Below the pieces are notes generated by a model. It ran no database searches. It was not told the origin of the DNA and saw only the letters and a list, made by a program, of their open reading frames with translations. The position numbers were made by a program, and so were the translations under genes. Shown here in pieces: positions 1-10,592 of a stretch of 64,000 nucleotides of DNA (its first letter is position 1; each line of letters opens with the position of its first letter). The stretch is from Ailanthus altissimus (lineage: Eukaryota > Streptophyta > Magnoliopsida > Sapindales > Simaroubaceae). The DNA lies in assembly GCA_946807835.1 (NCBI GenBank), contig OX327684.1:13292501-13356500 (forward strand). Direction: 5' to 3'.

Positions 1-284
1 CAATGAAGGAAAACATTTTTAAACGTTGGCAACAATGATATCCATTTTGAAAGAAAGAGAAAAGGAGAAGGGATGAATGCAAAGTTTGGGGGATAAGTTT
101 TAGGGAACTGAGAAACCGACTTTAATAGCCATAGTACTGTATCCACCACTTGACTGAGAAACAAAATCACACAGAAGAGGAAAAACTACAGAAGAAAATA
201 AAAGTAAGAAAAATATAAAAAAATCAAAACATAAAATATGTACAAAATGTAAAATATGGTATATAGAGATTGAACTTGATCAAG

Positions 285-1690
285 CATGATAGACAGCATC
301 CATAAGAGGGATCTCATCTAGGTACATAGAGTGATCTACCTTTTTCAATAGCTTTTCAACCATTGTCCATTCACTTTGAAAATTCGCCCATCAATAGGGT
401 CTTCGATTTTGACAGCACCATTGAGAAAAATGTGCCTTACCATAAATGGACCAGTCCATCGAAATCTCAACTTTTCAGGGTATAAATGCGATCGAGAATC
501 ATAAAGATAAGCCCATTGATTTGGCTCGAAGTATTTTCTTAAGATTTATTTGTCACGAGCCGCTTTCATCTTAGCTTTGTAAATCCCAGAGTTGTCATAT
601 GTATCATTTTGTAGCTATTCTATTTTTGATAATTATAACTTTCTTTGAAGACTTGCGGTGCTCAAATCAAAGTTAATGGCTTTGATAGCCCAGTAAACTT
701 TAAGCTTTAGCTTAACAAGTAAATGACAAGCTTTCTCATAGATAAGTCAGTATGGAGACATTCCTAAGATGGTTTTGTATGCAATCCAATATGCCTATAA
801 TGTATCAGAAAGGTATAGAGACCAATATTTTCGATTTGGGTTAATTGTCTTTTCCAAAATTTGTTTAACTTCTCTATTTGCTAGCTTGACTTATCTATTT
901 TTCTGCAGATGATATGCAATGGAAACTTTGTAAAAAATACCATACTTGCACATTAAAGCTTCAAAAGAACAGTTACAGAAATATGTTCCTTGGTCACTAA
1001 TTGTCTTTTGCAAAATTTGTTTAACCTCTCTATTTGCTAGTCGGCTTATCCATTTTTTTACGGATGATATGCAGTAGAAACTTTGTAAAAAATACCATAC
1101 TTGCACATTAAAGCTTCAAAAGAACGATTACAGAAATGTGTTCCTTGGTAATTAATGATGACACGTAGTGTACGATACCTAAATAACGCATTTTATTTTA
1201 AGAACTTTACCACAGTTATGTTATCATTAGCATGATAAGTTATAGCCACCACCAATTTTGATATATAGTCAACAGCTAGAAGGATGTAAAGGTAGCTAAA
1301 AGATGAGAAAAAATGGCCTATAAGATCGATACCCCAATAATAAATATCTTAATAATAAGAATAGGGTTAAGAGGCATCATATGTCTTCGAGATACAGTAC
1401 CTAACTTTTGATATATTTCACAGGAACGACAAAAATTATTAGTAACTTTGAACAAAGTGGGCTAATAAAGACCATACTGTAAAATTTTTATTGCTGTTTT
1501 TTTTATAGAAAAATGATTGCCACAAGCACCATTATGGTGAAAATTTAAGACACTAGAAACTTTTATTTCAGGAATGCAACATCTCATAATTTGGTCAGGG
1601 CTGTATTTGAAAAGATAAACACCATCCCTATAAAAATTATGTACCTTAACTAAGAATTAACGCTTATCTTGTGCACTTCAGTTAGATGAA
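285..1690 (-). pseudogene. Integrase of Athila element A, broken
   Basis: The integrase inserts the retroelement cDNA. On the minus strand the zinc-binding end is readable at about 1400-1560: GACGNHFSIKKTAIKILQ, then a C-x2-C at CRSCEIYQK. The C-terminal region at about 360-480 reads RWTGPFMVRHIFLNGAVKIE followed by a FKVNGQW segment, the usual tail of Athila pol, ending at a stop near 370. The catalytic core between is badly scrambled by frameshifts and by a 156-bp tandem duplication (843-1154). Not functional. Confidence 0.8.
843..1154. repeat. 156-bp direct tandem duplication in integrase core
   Basis: The stretch starting AATTGTCTTTT at 843 restarts at 999, and the two units match closely through the CATACTTGCACATTAAAGC string and beyond. 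The period is 156 bp, exactly 52 codons, so the duplication keeps frame. Translated on the minus strand it gives two copies of a peptide like KYGIFYKVSIAYHLQK. Confidence 0.9.
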
Positions 1691-1759
1691 ACTTCTCCAC
1701 AAATCAAGTAATTTATAATATGTGTGTACCAAGGTGCTTAGCTTATAGTGAAAAGATGT

Positions 1760-2225
1760 TCATCAAGAAGATCATCTCGAATAAGTGGAACATCAGTGGA
1801 GTTATTGAACTTAAGGCAAGATAAATGATCTGCGATGACATTTTCAATACCCTTCTTATTTTTAATGGTTAGATCAAATTCCTAAAAAAGAAGGATCCAC
1901 CTAAGTAAACGGGCTTTAGCATCATTCTTAGAAAGAAGCCACTTAAGGGTCGCATGGTCAGTAATAGCAATAATAAGTGAACAAATTAAATAAGAACGAA
2001 ATTTATCTAAGGCAAAAACAACAGCTAATAGTTCTTTTTCAGTGGTAAAGTAATTCATTTGAGCATCATTCAAAGTTCTACTAGTATAATATACAACAAA
2101 GTATTTTTCTTCCCTTCGTTGCCCAAGAACTGCTCTTACAGCATAGTTACTTGCGTCACACATAATCTCAAATTGAAGGTTCTAATCTGGTGATTGCATT
2201 ATAAGAGCAGTAGTGAGTTTGTCAA
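1760..2225 (-). pseudogene. RNase H domain of Athila element A
   Basis: The minus-strand frame at 1882-2163 reads MCDASNYAVRAVLGQR, then a TEKELLAVVFALDKFRSYL segment and a TDHATLKWLLSK segment. This is the Ty3/gypsy RNase H arrangement with its catalytic acidic residues (D of CDASN, E of EKELL, D of TDHA) still present. Downstream it continues into the RNase H-integrase linker (NVIADHLSCL). It degrades the RNA strand of the RNA-DNA hybrid during reverse transcription. The local frame is open for 93 residues but is cut off from RT by stops. Confidence 0.9.
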
Positions 2226-3230
2226 TAAGTGTTCGGAATGCCTCCTTACACTCTTGTGTCAATGTGAATTTAGCATCTTTTAGCAGAAGGTTACATAATG
2301 ATCTAGATATGACAGAAAAATTTTATATAAACCTCTAGTAAAAGTCAGTATGTCAAAGAAAAGATTGTACATCTTTTACCATTTTAGGTGTAGGTAATTT
2401 AGAGATTAATTCAATTTTGACCTTGTCAACCTCTATCCCTTTTAAGATATAATATGCCCCAAAATGATCCCTGAAGATACCATGAAGTGATATTTCTTCT
2501 AGTTTAGTACAAATCTTTTTTCTTCACACTTACTTAAAATAGCTTTTAAGTTAAATAGACATAAATCAAAAGAAGTACCAAAAATAGTCAAATCATCCAA
2601 AAAAACTTTTATGCATTTTTCAACCATATCAAAGAAAATACTCAGCATACAACGTTAAAAAGTGGCTGGTGCATTACATAATCCAAATGGCATTCTACAA
2701 AAAGAATAAGTACCAAAAGGGCATGTAAAAGTAATTTTTTCTTTATCTTCTATAGCTATCTCAATCTATTAGTATCTTGAATACCCATAAAAGAAGTAAT
2801 AAAAGAGATGTCCAGCTACACGTTCTAAAATTTGATCGATAAAAGACAATGAAAAATAGTCTTTCCTATTGGCTGTATTTATTTTTTTATAATCAATGCA
2901 CATTCACCAACCACTTACTACCCTAGTTGGAATAGGTATCCCGTTCTTATTTTCCATAACATTAACCCTAGATTTTTTATGAACTACTTGAGTTTGACTT
3001 ACCCATTGACTATCAGAAATTGGGTAGATTATATCTATATCTACTAGTTTTAAGACCTCTTTCTTCACTGCTTTTTTTATTATTAGGTTAAGTCTTCTTT
3101 GAGGGTCTCTATGAGATTGGGTACCTTTCTCTAAATGAATTTTATGGGAGCATTACCTTTAATGTCGGCTATGGTCCAACCTAGTACAGACTTATGTTCT
3201 TTTAACAATTTTATCAATTTTCCTCTTGTT
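2226..3230 (-). pseudogene. Reverse transcriptase of Athila element A
   Basis: RT of a Ty3/gypsy element. Readable minus-strand pieces in order are MCIDYKKINTANRKDYF (near 2880), FGLCNAPATF (near 2680), the active-site motif KVFLDDLTIFG (about 2590-2620) and a LGHIISKGIEVDK segment (about 2430-2470). Both active-site aspartates survive. Several in-frame stops and at least one frameshift separate the blocks, so no continuous polymerase could be made. It lies immediately upstream of the RNase H on the same strand. Confidence 0.85.
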
Positions 3231-3599
3231 CAGCACTAAGTTCAGAAGAAATGATGATAGGAAAGATATTACTTAGTCTTAAGAATGTGTGTTTCAAACC
3301 TTTGGCTAGTGGAGAAAGCTCAACTTGTGGTGTTTCGAGGTTTGATGGTTTTGGTCTCTCTCTCCCTCATGAAAACTATTTAAAGCGTGGCTGCCAAAAT
3401 TGAGTCCTTTTATCCTATAAGTCAAAAATACTAAATACATCAATTGTGTTATCAAGATAACGCAATTCTTCAAAATCAAAATTAAGGAGGTTTTTTAAAG
3501 AATCAGAGTCATGATTTTTATAAGTTTCATTTGCTACAAGTGTGTCTATCATATATGAATGATAACATTCATCTTCATTTCATAGTTGCTTACCAATAT

Positions 3600-3960
3600 G
3601 GAAAATGTTCACCTCAAAAATTATATTTCCCCTAAATATAATTTTATTAGAATATTTCTGCAATTAATAAAGGCATTAACAATAGTAAAAAAATGTCTCC
3701 CTAAAATAAGAGGGATTTTAGACTCTATGTTAACCACATAATGAGTATCTAAAATAAGAAAATCAACAGAATAATAAAATTTATCAATTTCTAACAAAAC
3801 ATCATCTACTATTCCCCATGGTTTTTTAATTGATCGGTCAGCTAATTGTAACAATACAGATGTAAGTTTAATCTCACCAAGTCCCAATTACAAGTAAATA
3901 GAATAAGGCATCAAATTTACACTTGCTTCTAAGTTCGAAAAAGCTTGACCAAACTCATGT
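3600..3960 (-). pseudogene. Aspartic protease of Athila element A
   Basis: The retropepsin region that would process Gag-Pol. The minus strand reads LGEIKLTSVLLQLADRSIKK, then an IVDDVLLEIDKFYYSVDF segment and IPLILGRHFF, all characteristic of Athila protease. The catalytic loop just upstream (about 3930-3955), normally of D-x-G type before ASINLMP, reads NLEASVNLMP. The aspartate is N and the glycine is E, so the enzyme is dead regardless of stops. Confidence 0.85.
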
Positions 3961-4079
3961 GTTCTAAATTAGCAAGAGATTATGAGACATCCTGGGTCTT
4001 TATATTTGAGTGGCATCTTTTGTTCAACACTGCACTTACCTTTCTGCAAAAAATGTAGTTTCTTTACATGAAATTATTT

Positions 4080-5600
4080 TTTGATATTACACAGATCCTT
4101 GATGACTTTGGCTTAAGTTGGAACCTGTTTAATCAAATGCAATAAGGAAAAATTAATCTTAACTTGTTCTAAATGTTTTAAAATCTCATCTTGAATTTTT
4201 GAGTTTTTCCCAACAATCGAAGAGCTTGGAAAAAAGGCAGTGGGATTGAAAATTTATTTTCAGGCTCTTTTTCGATTATAGCCCATTTTTCATGAAGGTG
4301 TCTTTACTACTTGTAGTTGTGTTGGTTGGAGAGGTAGACTCACTCATAATCTTTCCACTTTGAGAAGTGTTGACATTGACTTTTTTGAGATTTTATGCAT
4401 CAGAAGTAGAGGCTTGTGCCATGAATTTCTCTTTTGGATTAGATTGAGGTTGAATGGAAACTTACCTTACTCTTGTATAGTTAAGGCAATGCTCAGCTTA
4501 GTGATTTGACTCTTAATTTCTTTATTTTCGTCTACCACATGGGCAGTAACCGTTTCAAATTTTTGATTAGTTTTACTTTGTGCCTCATAAATGCTTGTAA
4601 TATATCCTCTAAAGGACTCCTACTTGATCGTGCATTATATTAAGGTGAAACATAAGACTTGAGTGCTTATTGTTCTTATTTCCAATGGTTTTTGGCTTGT
4701 TTGTCAAATTTTTAACTGAAGTTTGGGTGGTTTCTCCAGCCAGGATTACAAGTTTCAGAGTAGGGTGAATAAAGATTTTGTACATCCTTAGGGCATTACA
4801 TTGTTTCTCATATATCCCTCTCATCTCACTATAAGTAGGGTAATCCTGAACTAAATGTTCTATCCCTCCATAGATAAAATAGACAACATGTGACTCAACC
4901 TTTGTAACTGTGTGAGTGACTATTTTATCTTTGATATTCAAGACCTCTAATTCTATAAATAAGACCTCTAACTAGGTTTTAAGGTTATCCTCTTCCCTAA
5001 GATGGAAAACTTTACTAGGTTATGACCTATTTGTGCTTTCACTAGGTCCAATTTATGTATGAGTTTTTTTAGTTAAGTCATTAAAGAATTTTATGGCTTT
5101 CTCAGGATCTTTATGAAAGAACTCTCAATTACACATCATCTCAATAAATTAGAGCTCTCTAATTGTAAGTCCTTCATAGAAATAGCTAACTAAGTGTCAA
5201 TTTTCATACTCATGGTGAAGGCAAAAATTTAACAACTCTTTAAAACTTTCTTAAGCTTGATACAATGTTTCATTGTCTTTTTGGGAGAAGAAAGAAATTT
5301 GTCTTTTCAAGTCATTAGTTTTGTGTTATGGGGAATATTTATTGAAGAATGCTTGGGCCATTTCTGCCCAAGTTTCTATAGACCTCAGCCTTAAAGAGTA
5401 TAGCCAACTTTTTGCTTTGTCTTTCAGAGAAAAAAAAAAATTTAAGCCTAACAGGGTCTTGGCTTCGGGTTGGCTATGGAAGATGGCTAATACCTCTTTA
5501 AATTCCCTAATATGTACATAAATTTTTTTACTATCTATACTATGAAAAGTGGACAGAAAGTTGTATCATTCTAAGTTTAAAATTTAAATGTAGTGTGTTA
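4080..5600 (-). pseudogene. gag of Athila element A
   Basis: Capsid protein gene. On the minus strand about 5330-5500 reads FFSLKDKAKSWLYSLR, then RSIETWAEMAQAFFNKYFP, the core of the plant Retrotrans_gag domain. About 4609-4941 is an open stretch with a zinc-knuckle-like remnant around VVYFIYGGIEHLVQDYP, where the first cysteines have become tyrosine or lost spacing. The 5273-5521 frame on the plus strand is only the shadow of this domain. Stops occur every few dozen codons. Confidence 0.85.
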
Positions 5601-5929
5601 GGTGGAAATAAAATGCATGATGGTGTGATTGTATGAGTGGGATGTAAGTAATCTTTTAGAGTGCTGGCGGGGATTATCCTTGTGTTGGCTCATTGTGCTG
5701 GAATTACAAAATAAAGAACTAAATGGTGAATTCTCTTCCTTTACAAATTATGGTGGTGGTTCTAGTTCTACTTCTCTTATAAATCTTCATTGTTTGTCTC
5801 TAAGTCGATGCAGATCATAACAATTTGTTTTTCTTTTTTTAACTATTTTTTTTAATGAAAGAAATTCTCAAGGAAAAATTAAGAACACAAAAGAAAAAAA
5901 TGAGAAAAATTAAAAAGTGAACAAAAGAA

Positions 5930-6380
5930 AAAAATGATTTAGGTGGTAAATTCAACCATGAAATATAAATAAAATACAAGAAGAGAAATAAAATACGACA
6001 AGAAATAAAAAGAGTTAGGTGGTAGAACCAACCATAATAAATGAAGGAAGAAAATAAAATGAATGTGGTTGAATAATAAAATATAAGAAGTGAAAAAATA
6101 CAACAAGAAATTAAAAGAGCTAGGTGGTAGAACCAATTATGAAAAATAAAATATAATACAATAAATCAAAAGATAATAAACTGTAAAATAAAATAAATAA
6201 ATAAAAAAAATAAACTGTAAAATACAACAAATGAATAAAAAAAAAAATTAAGTTAGATGGTAGAACAAGTCATGCAAAATTAAATAAAAATACAAGAAGA
6301 AAACAAACTAAGTTAAGTAGTAGAACCAATCATGAACAATAAAAAAATTACAATAAAGGAAATAAATTTAGGAACTAAAA
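5930..6380. repeat. Imperfect minisatellite in the leader of element A
   Basis: About five copies of a motif like TAGGTGGTAGAACCAACCAT, followed by an A-rich filler, recur near 5938, 6015, 6120, 6250 and 6313. They lie between the primer-binding site and gag. Spacing varies from about 60 to 130 bp because the AAATAAAATACAA filler expands and contracts. Confidence 0.75.
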
Positions 6381-6457
6381 TGTTACACAGAAAAGTAAAT
6401 GTACAAAGTTACCGCTTTAGTATTGATAAATGCAACATACTTTTACCTAGTACGCTT

Positions 6458-6474
6458 CCTAAGCAACGACGCCA
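6458..6474 (-). other. Primer-binding site, tRNA-Asp type
   Basis: The minus strand reads TGGCGTCGTTGCTTAGG just inside the 5' LTR. It matches the complement of the plant tRNA-Asp 3' end (TGGCGCCGTTGCCGGGG, from known tRNA sequence) apart from changes such as CG to TG. This fixes the LTR boundary and the direction of the element. Confidence 0.8.
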
Positions 6475-6479
6475 AATTG

Positions 6480-7961
6480 TGTTTGCACTCAAAATGTAAT
6501 GCAGTTATCGTAGTATAGATTGAGGTATCGATCTCACAAGAAAGCTTTCGGAGAAATAGGTTAGCAAAATAAAATATTTAAATAGTAACGAATGAGAAAA
6601 TTAAATGTACAATTGATTAGAGAAGGTAAAATTAAATGTGAATTAAGAAAGAAAATTATAATGATGTAAGCAAGGCTTCGAGAGTCATAATATGTTTTAT
6701 AAATCTATTCTATGATTTAATTCAATATTTATAACTCAATCGGAATATATGTATAATATGACACATTTAATAATAAATGTATTTGACATGATTAAACTCG
6801 TTGTAAATATTATCACAAACTATGTTCATCTATACAAGTTATCTAAGATCGATAACATATTATTTTGACAATATTGCAGTAAAAGATTAATTTGTAAAAT
6901 GATATAATCAGTAACAATTATAACTCGACACACGAATCACATAAAGAAAACATAACTGAAAATATATGAAACATGAGAATTATAATCTTTGAATTATAAA
7001 AAAGTAATAAATAAGAGTTTAGACACAAACAAACTTATAACATTGTAGCTCTTAACAAAGAATCAAAGTTTAGAAGTATTACACATAGAAGTTCATTTCT
7101 AGTCTTGTCAAGAACTTTAGCCTAGCTTACAATTCATTCTTATGAATATAAAAAGAAAGTATTTGAGAGAATTGTAAAGCATGAAAAAAAGCGCTAAGAT
7201 GTAGAACTGGATCGTATATGGGTTTATTAGCCTTATAAGGGTGTCTTTATATAGGCAATGAATGGAAACATGTTTAGTGTGACTTCAATCTCCAATAATT
7301 TAGGCCACCTATTCCTTCACCTAATTTTCGTACAGTTTTGACAAGAGAAATGATCGATGTAGCCTTTTTGGTTGACATGAATGTTATAGCATTTTATTCT
7401 TTCCATAGCCATTGGGTTCTTGCAATTTGTATGAGTATCCAATGAGACATGGACAAATTACCAAAGATAAATCAGATTTCGACCAACAACCCTTTTAACA
7501 ATTTGCAATACAATTTGATTTATGGTAATGACTGCTTTGGACTTTATTATCAACATAAGAGTTATAGATAATTGAGTAAATATTTTCTAGCTTCAAGAAT
7601 CATACTAATTGAGTAGTGAAATATGGTCCAAATACACGAGGTTGACCAAGTTGAGGGAAAGTTGTAATCCAGTTTTGTTGTATCCTTATTTTGCCCTATA
7701 TAATATTAAATTTGGCTTTTTAACCGTTCTTTAAGTTTGTGCAAGATTGAGTCATGTTACTCCAGGTTCATGAATTTCTTTATTTTAATTTCTTCGTTGA
7801 GAGTTATGTTTATTTTACTAAACCTATGCAAATAGTATTCACTAATCACAATTTAAGGACAACATTTTATTTCAAGCTTAAAAATAAAAAAAATGCTAAA
7901 ATTAGTAATATTAAGTGGTGATTGAGTCTTTTAACAATTATGCATTTTATTGTGCTCATCG
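6480..7961 (-). repeat. 5' LTR of Athila element A
   Basis: The boundaries come from comparison with the solo LTR at 40912-42476, which is the same sequence family in the opposite orientation. The inner end reads TGTTTGCACTCAAAATG here against TGTTTATGCTCAAAATA in the reverse complement of the solo copy. The outer end reads GATGAGCACAATAAAATGCA against GATGAGAACATGAAAATGCA. The terminal TG of the transcript-sense strand has become CG. Length is about 1482 bp. It is AT-rich and holds no gene. Confidence 0.85.
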
Positions 7962-8406
7962 ATTAACTATCTAGACCATCCAGATATAGACATACACTGA
8001 TCTATATTAAATAAGATTTTCATCGATAAACCTGCATTAGTGAAAATCGACTAGGAAACGTTCGAGAACAACTTGCACAATGACATTTCTTAGTACTATT
8101 TGCAATCCTTTGCAACTATGTCTTTACTAGTATACCATCGGGTCTTTGTCCTATTTAAGATAAGGTTCTAACGTTTAAATTTCGATAACTCTTATAACTT
8201 GCTAACTCTTAATAATTATAACTTTTAGCGCAACTAAATTTTAGCGTTGGTCTAAACTCTTTTGAATCAGATCTGAACTCCTTTATATCATATAGTATCT
8301 GAATATATTTAATATTAATAATTTTATTCGAAATGCTTATTGTATAAATATTAAATAATTATTATTCATATAATATTAGAATGATATGTAAGCACCAGTT
8401 CCAACA
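7962..8406 (-). repeat. Family X LTR fragment, interrupted by element A
   Basis: The reverse complement of this stretch matches the first 480 bp of the family X LTR at 16682 and the copy at 62230: TGTTGGAACTGGTGCTTAC at its outer end, the paired GATCTGAA..GAGTTCAGATC area, the repeated AGAGTTAGC words, and the GTGTATGTCTATATCTGGAT block. It stops abruptly at 7961/7962 where the LTR of element A begins, so the rest should lie beyond the left edge of the window. Confidence 0.85.
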
Positions 8407-8664
8407 AATATCACACTTCAACTTGTTGATCGTTCTCTTACCTATTCGAAAGAAATTATAGAGGATGTGCTAGTAAATGCAGATAAGTTCATCTTCCTCG
8501 CAGATTTGATTGTTTTAGACATGAAAGAAGACAAGGAAATCCCTATCATATTTTGAAAATCGTTCCTACCTATAGGACATACGGTCATTGATGTTTAAAA
8601 AGGAAAAATGACCATAAGGGTACAAGATAACACTACAACATTCAAAGTCGCCATCGAAAAGTGA
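8407..8664 (+). pseudogene. Aspartic protease of element B, truncated
   Basis: In the frame from 8407 it reads NITLQLVDRSLTYSKEIIED, then DKFIFLADLIVLDM, KEIPIIF and a TIRVQDNTTTFKVAIEK segment, ending at a TGA at 8662-8664. This is the body of an Athila-type retropepsin. The catalytic D-x-G loop is absent because it lies on the far side of the family X insertion. There are at least two in-frame stops (near 8554 and 8598). It would have processed the Gag-Pol polyprotein. Confidence 0.85.
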
Positions 8665-8683
8665 AGATTGTGGTTGTATTGAT

Positions 8684-8899
8684 GTGATGCACCTAAACGC
8701 CAAAGAGCTCAAAGATATAGAGATGTTGAATCTTCATATAAAAAAGAAGGCATTAAGGCTTAGAAAGAGAAGAAAAAGAAAGAAGAAGAAGCAGTGCAAT
8801 GAGAGGATAGAAAAGAAGGGCACAAAAGAACTATTTCACCAGTCTAAGATTCAAGTCTTTCCGAAGAAGTACAAGAAAAAAGAACATGTTGCTGCCTAA
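8684..8899 (+). pseudogene. Lysine/arginine-rich coding remnant of element B
   Basis: A 71-residue open frame whose centre is almost all K, R and E (KKKALRLRKRRKRKKKKQ). It sits where the pol coding region should be, directly after PR. The later KIQVFPKKYKKK piece faintly resembles the LKLFPGKLKSRW end of gypsy integrases, which would make this the deletion joint between PR and the integrase tail. That match is weak. It could equally be a low-complexity purine run with no coding past. Confidence 0.4.
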
Positions 8900-10592
8900 G
8901 ATCTAACAAAGAAAATGTGGAAGCTAAAAGAAAGGAAGCCTAACAAACTCACATACAAAAAAGCTTCCACCATTAACTTTGATCCTCCGTTAGAGTAGAA
9001 AGAACTCAGTCAAGCCAATGACGCTAAATCAAGCGCTTCTTAGGAAGCAATCCAAGTAATTTTTATTTTTAAACTTATTTTCAGTATTAGTTATGTTAGT
9101 TTCTTTTCTTTGTAGGAATAAATTAGTAAGTCAAACATTCAAAGAAGCAGCATGAGCAATTGCAAAGACTAGGAGTAAAGGAACATCGTAGTCCAATCAA
9201 TAGGCAACAATGCTGCATAGCTTCAACTTCAGTTACTAGGGGAGTTTCTCTTACTCTTTAATTTATTTTAAACATTGGCAACATGTCTAATTTAAGTTTG
9301 GGGGTGGGAAACACATAACTTGTGTTTATTTTGTTGCATGATTTGTTTGATTGTCTTGTGGATTAAATTTTTAGTTACTAGTTTTGGTTGCAATTATGAT
9401 CATTAGTCTATAATAAGAATTAGAATATTGGTTGATTTTATTTTCACAAGTCTCTAAGAAACAATAAATGCATGCAATACTTCTTATATCATTAATCTTG
9501 GATTGATTTCAACTTTATTTTTAATCACCTATTTTTGAGGACATTGAGATAAGCATGTATTAGTTATTATTATTATTATTATTGCTTAGGAATCCTCTAT
9601 GCTTATATAGTACACCATAATTTCGTTGACCAATACTCTAGAACTTACTTTATTATTATTTGAGGCCAAATCTTAGGAATCACATGGATAAATGACTTTA
9701 GGCTATCTTTGGACTGATTGAGCCTTTTCTACCTACCTTATTGAGCTTAATTACCCTTTTTTTTTTCTGCTTAACCACATTACAAGTAGCAAGACTTTTT
9801 ACTTATTTATCTTGAAATCTACCGGTAACACCATAAATTTTGAATTTACTTAAAAATATTCTTAAAAGGAAAAAGGTTGTATGTGTGAAAAGGGTAATGC
9901 AATGAAAAGCAATAAGTCTTGAAGGTATATATTAATCTAAGTTTGAGGATACATAAAAAAAAGAGAAAATAAATGCTAAATTGAAATACCCACAGCTTAA
10001 GAAAAAGAAGAAATTCTTTACAAAAGAATGATTGAAATAAATATAAAAATGTCATAAGTTTTGGGGAGGAGATAAATCAAGAAGTTCTAAGTAAAGTTAA
10101 GTATTCATGATGTAAGTTGCGCTTCATATTTATATATCTCTATTTCCTACATTGAACTTAGCTTTACATTACAAACTAAATAAAGTTCTACATAAAACCC
10201 TATACATGTGTATTTCTACATTAGTGGAGAGTAGTATGAACAACAAACTTATGGTAGTATTATAATTATTGTCGAGACATCATCTTTCTATACTTTCTTA
10301 AGTATTAAGTAAATATATATTTTATTTGACTGATTACTTACTTAGTGCACACACAAGTGATCAAATTATAAGGGAGAATAAAGGACTTGATAAATGGTAT
10401 GATGATTTATTAAAAGTTTTCTATTGCATTCTAAAAAGACTTGTGCCATTTCACAACCTTTGAGATAAGAATGATGATCATCTAATCAACCGAGGCTTAT
10501 TTAGTTTGTTTTAATTTAGAATCAATAATAAATTATGGTTGTTTGTTCTTGTTTTGCTAGAACACAAGCAAATTCTTAAGTTTAGAGGCATT
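8900..10592 (+). other. 3' untranslated region and polypurine tract of element B
   Basis: No gene. It begins with the end-of-pol signature GCGCTTCTTAGGAAGCAA (about 9037-9054), followed by a long AT-rich spacer with AAGTTTGGGGGTGGG near 9293-9308, common in plant gypsy 3' regions. A short (ATT)n microsatellite lies at about 9565-9590. The spacer is homologous in reverse to 42813-44400. The polypurine-like AAGTTTAGAGGCAT lies immediately before the LTR. Open frames here are shadows. Confidence 0.7.

Larger units (their letters stand above)
1..7961 (-). mobile_element. Athila-type Ty3/gypsy retrotransposon A, left end outside window
   Basis: A degenerate Ty3/gypsy element read right to left: 5' LTR (6480-7961), primer-binding site, repeat-rich leader, gag, PR, RT, RNase H and integrase. 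The integrase C-terminus lies near position 370, and the 3' LTR must lie beyond position 1. The gag and PR sequence style, the FLDD form of the RT active site and the tRNA-Asp-like primer site all fit the Athila branch of the OTA lineage. The coding strand has many stops and frameshifts. Its right end cuts into a family X LTR that continues at 7962, so this element is the younger of the two. Clade is inferred from motifs, not from a tree. Confidence 0.85.

Noticed and set aside
5273..5521. Plus-strand 82-codon frame
   Set aside because: It is the antisense shadow of the gag core of element A.
5930..6380. CRISPR-like spaced repeats
   Set aside because: Units are imperfect, spacing is irregular and A-rich, and the context is a plant retrotransposon leader.
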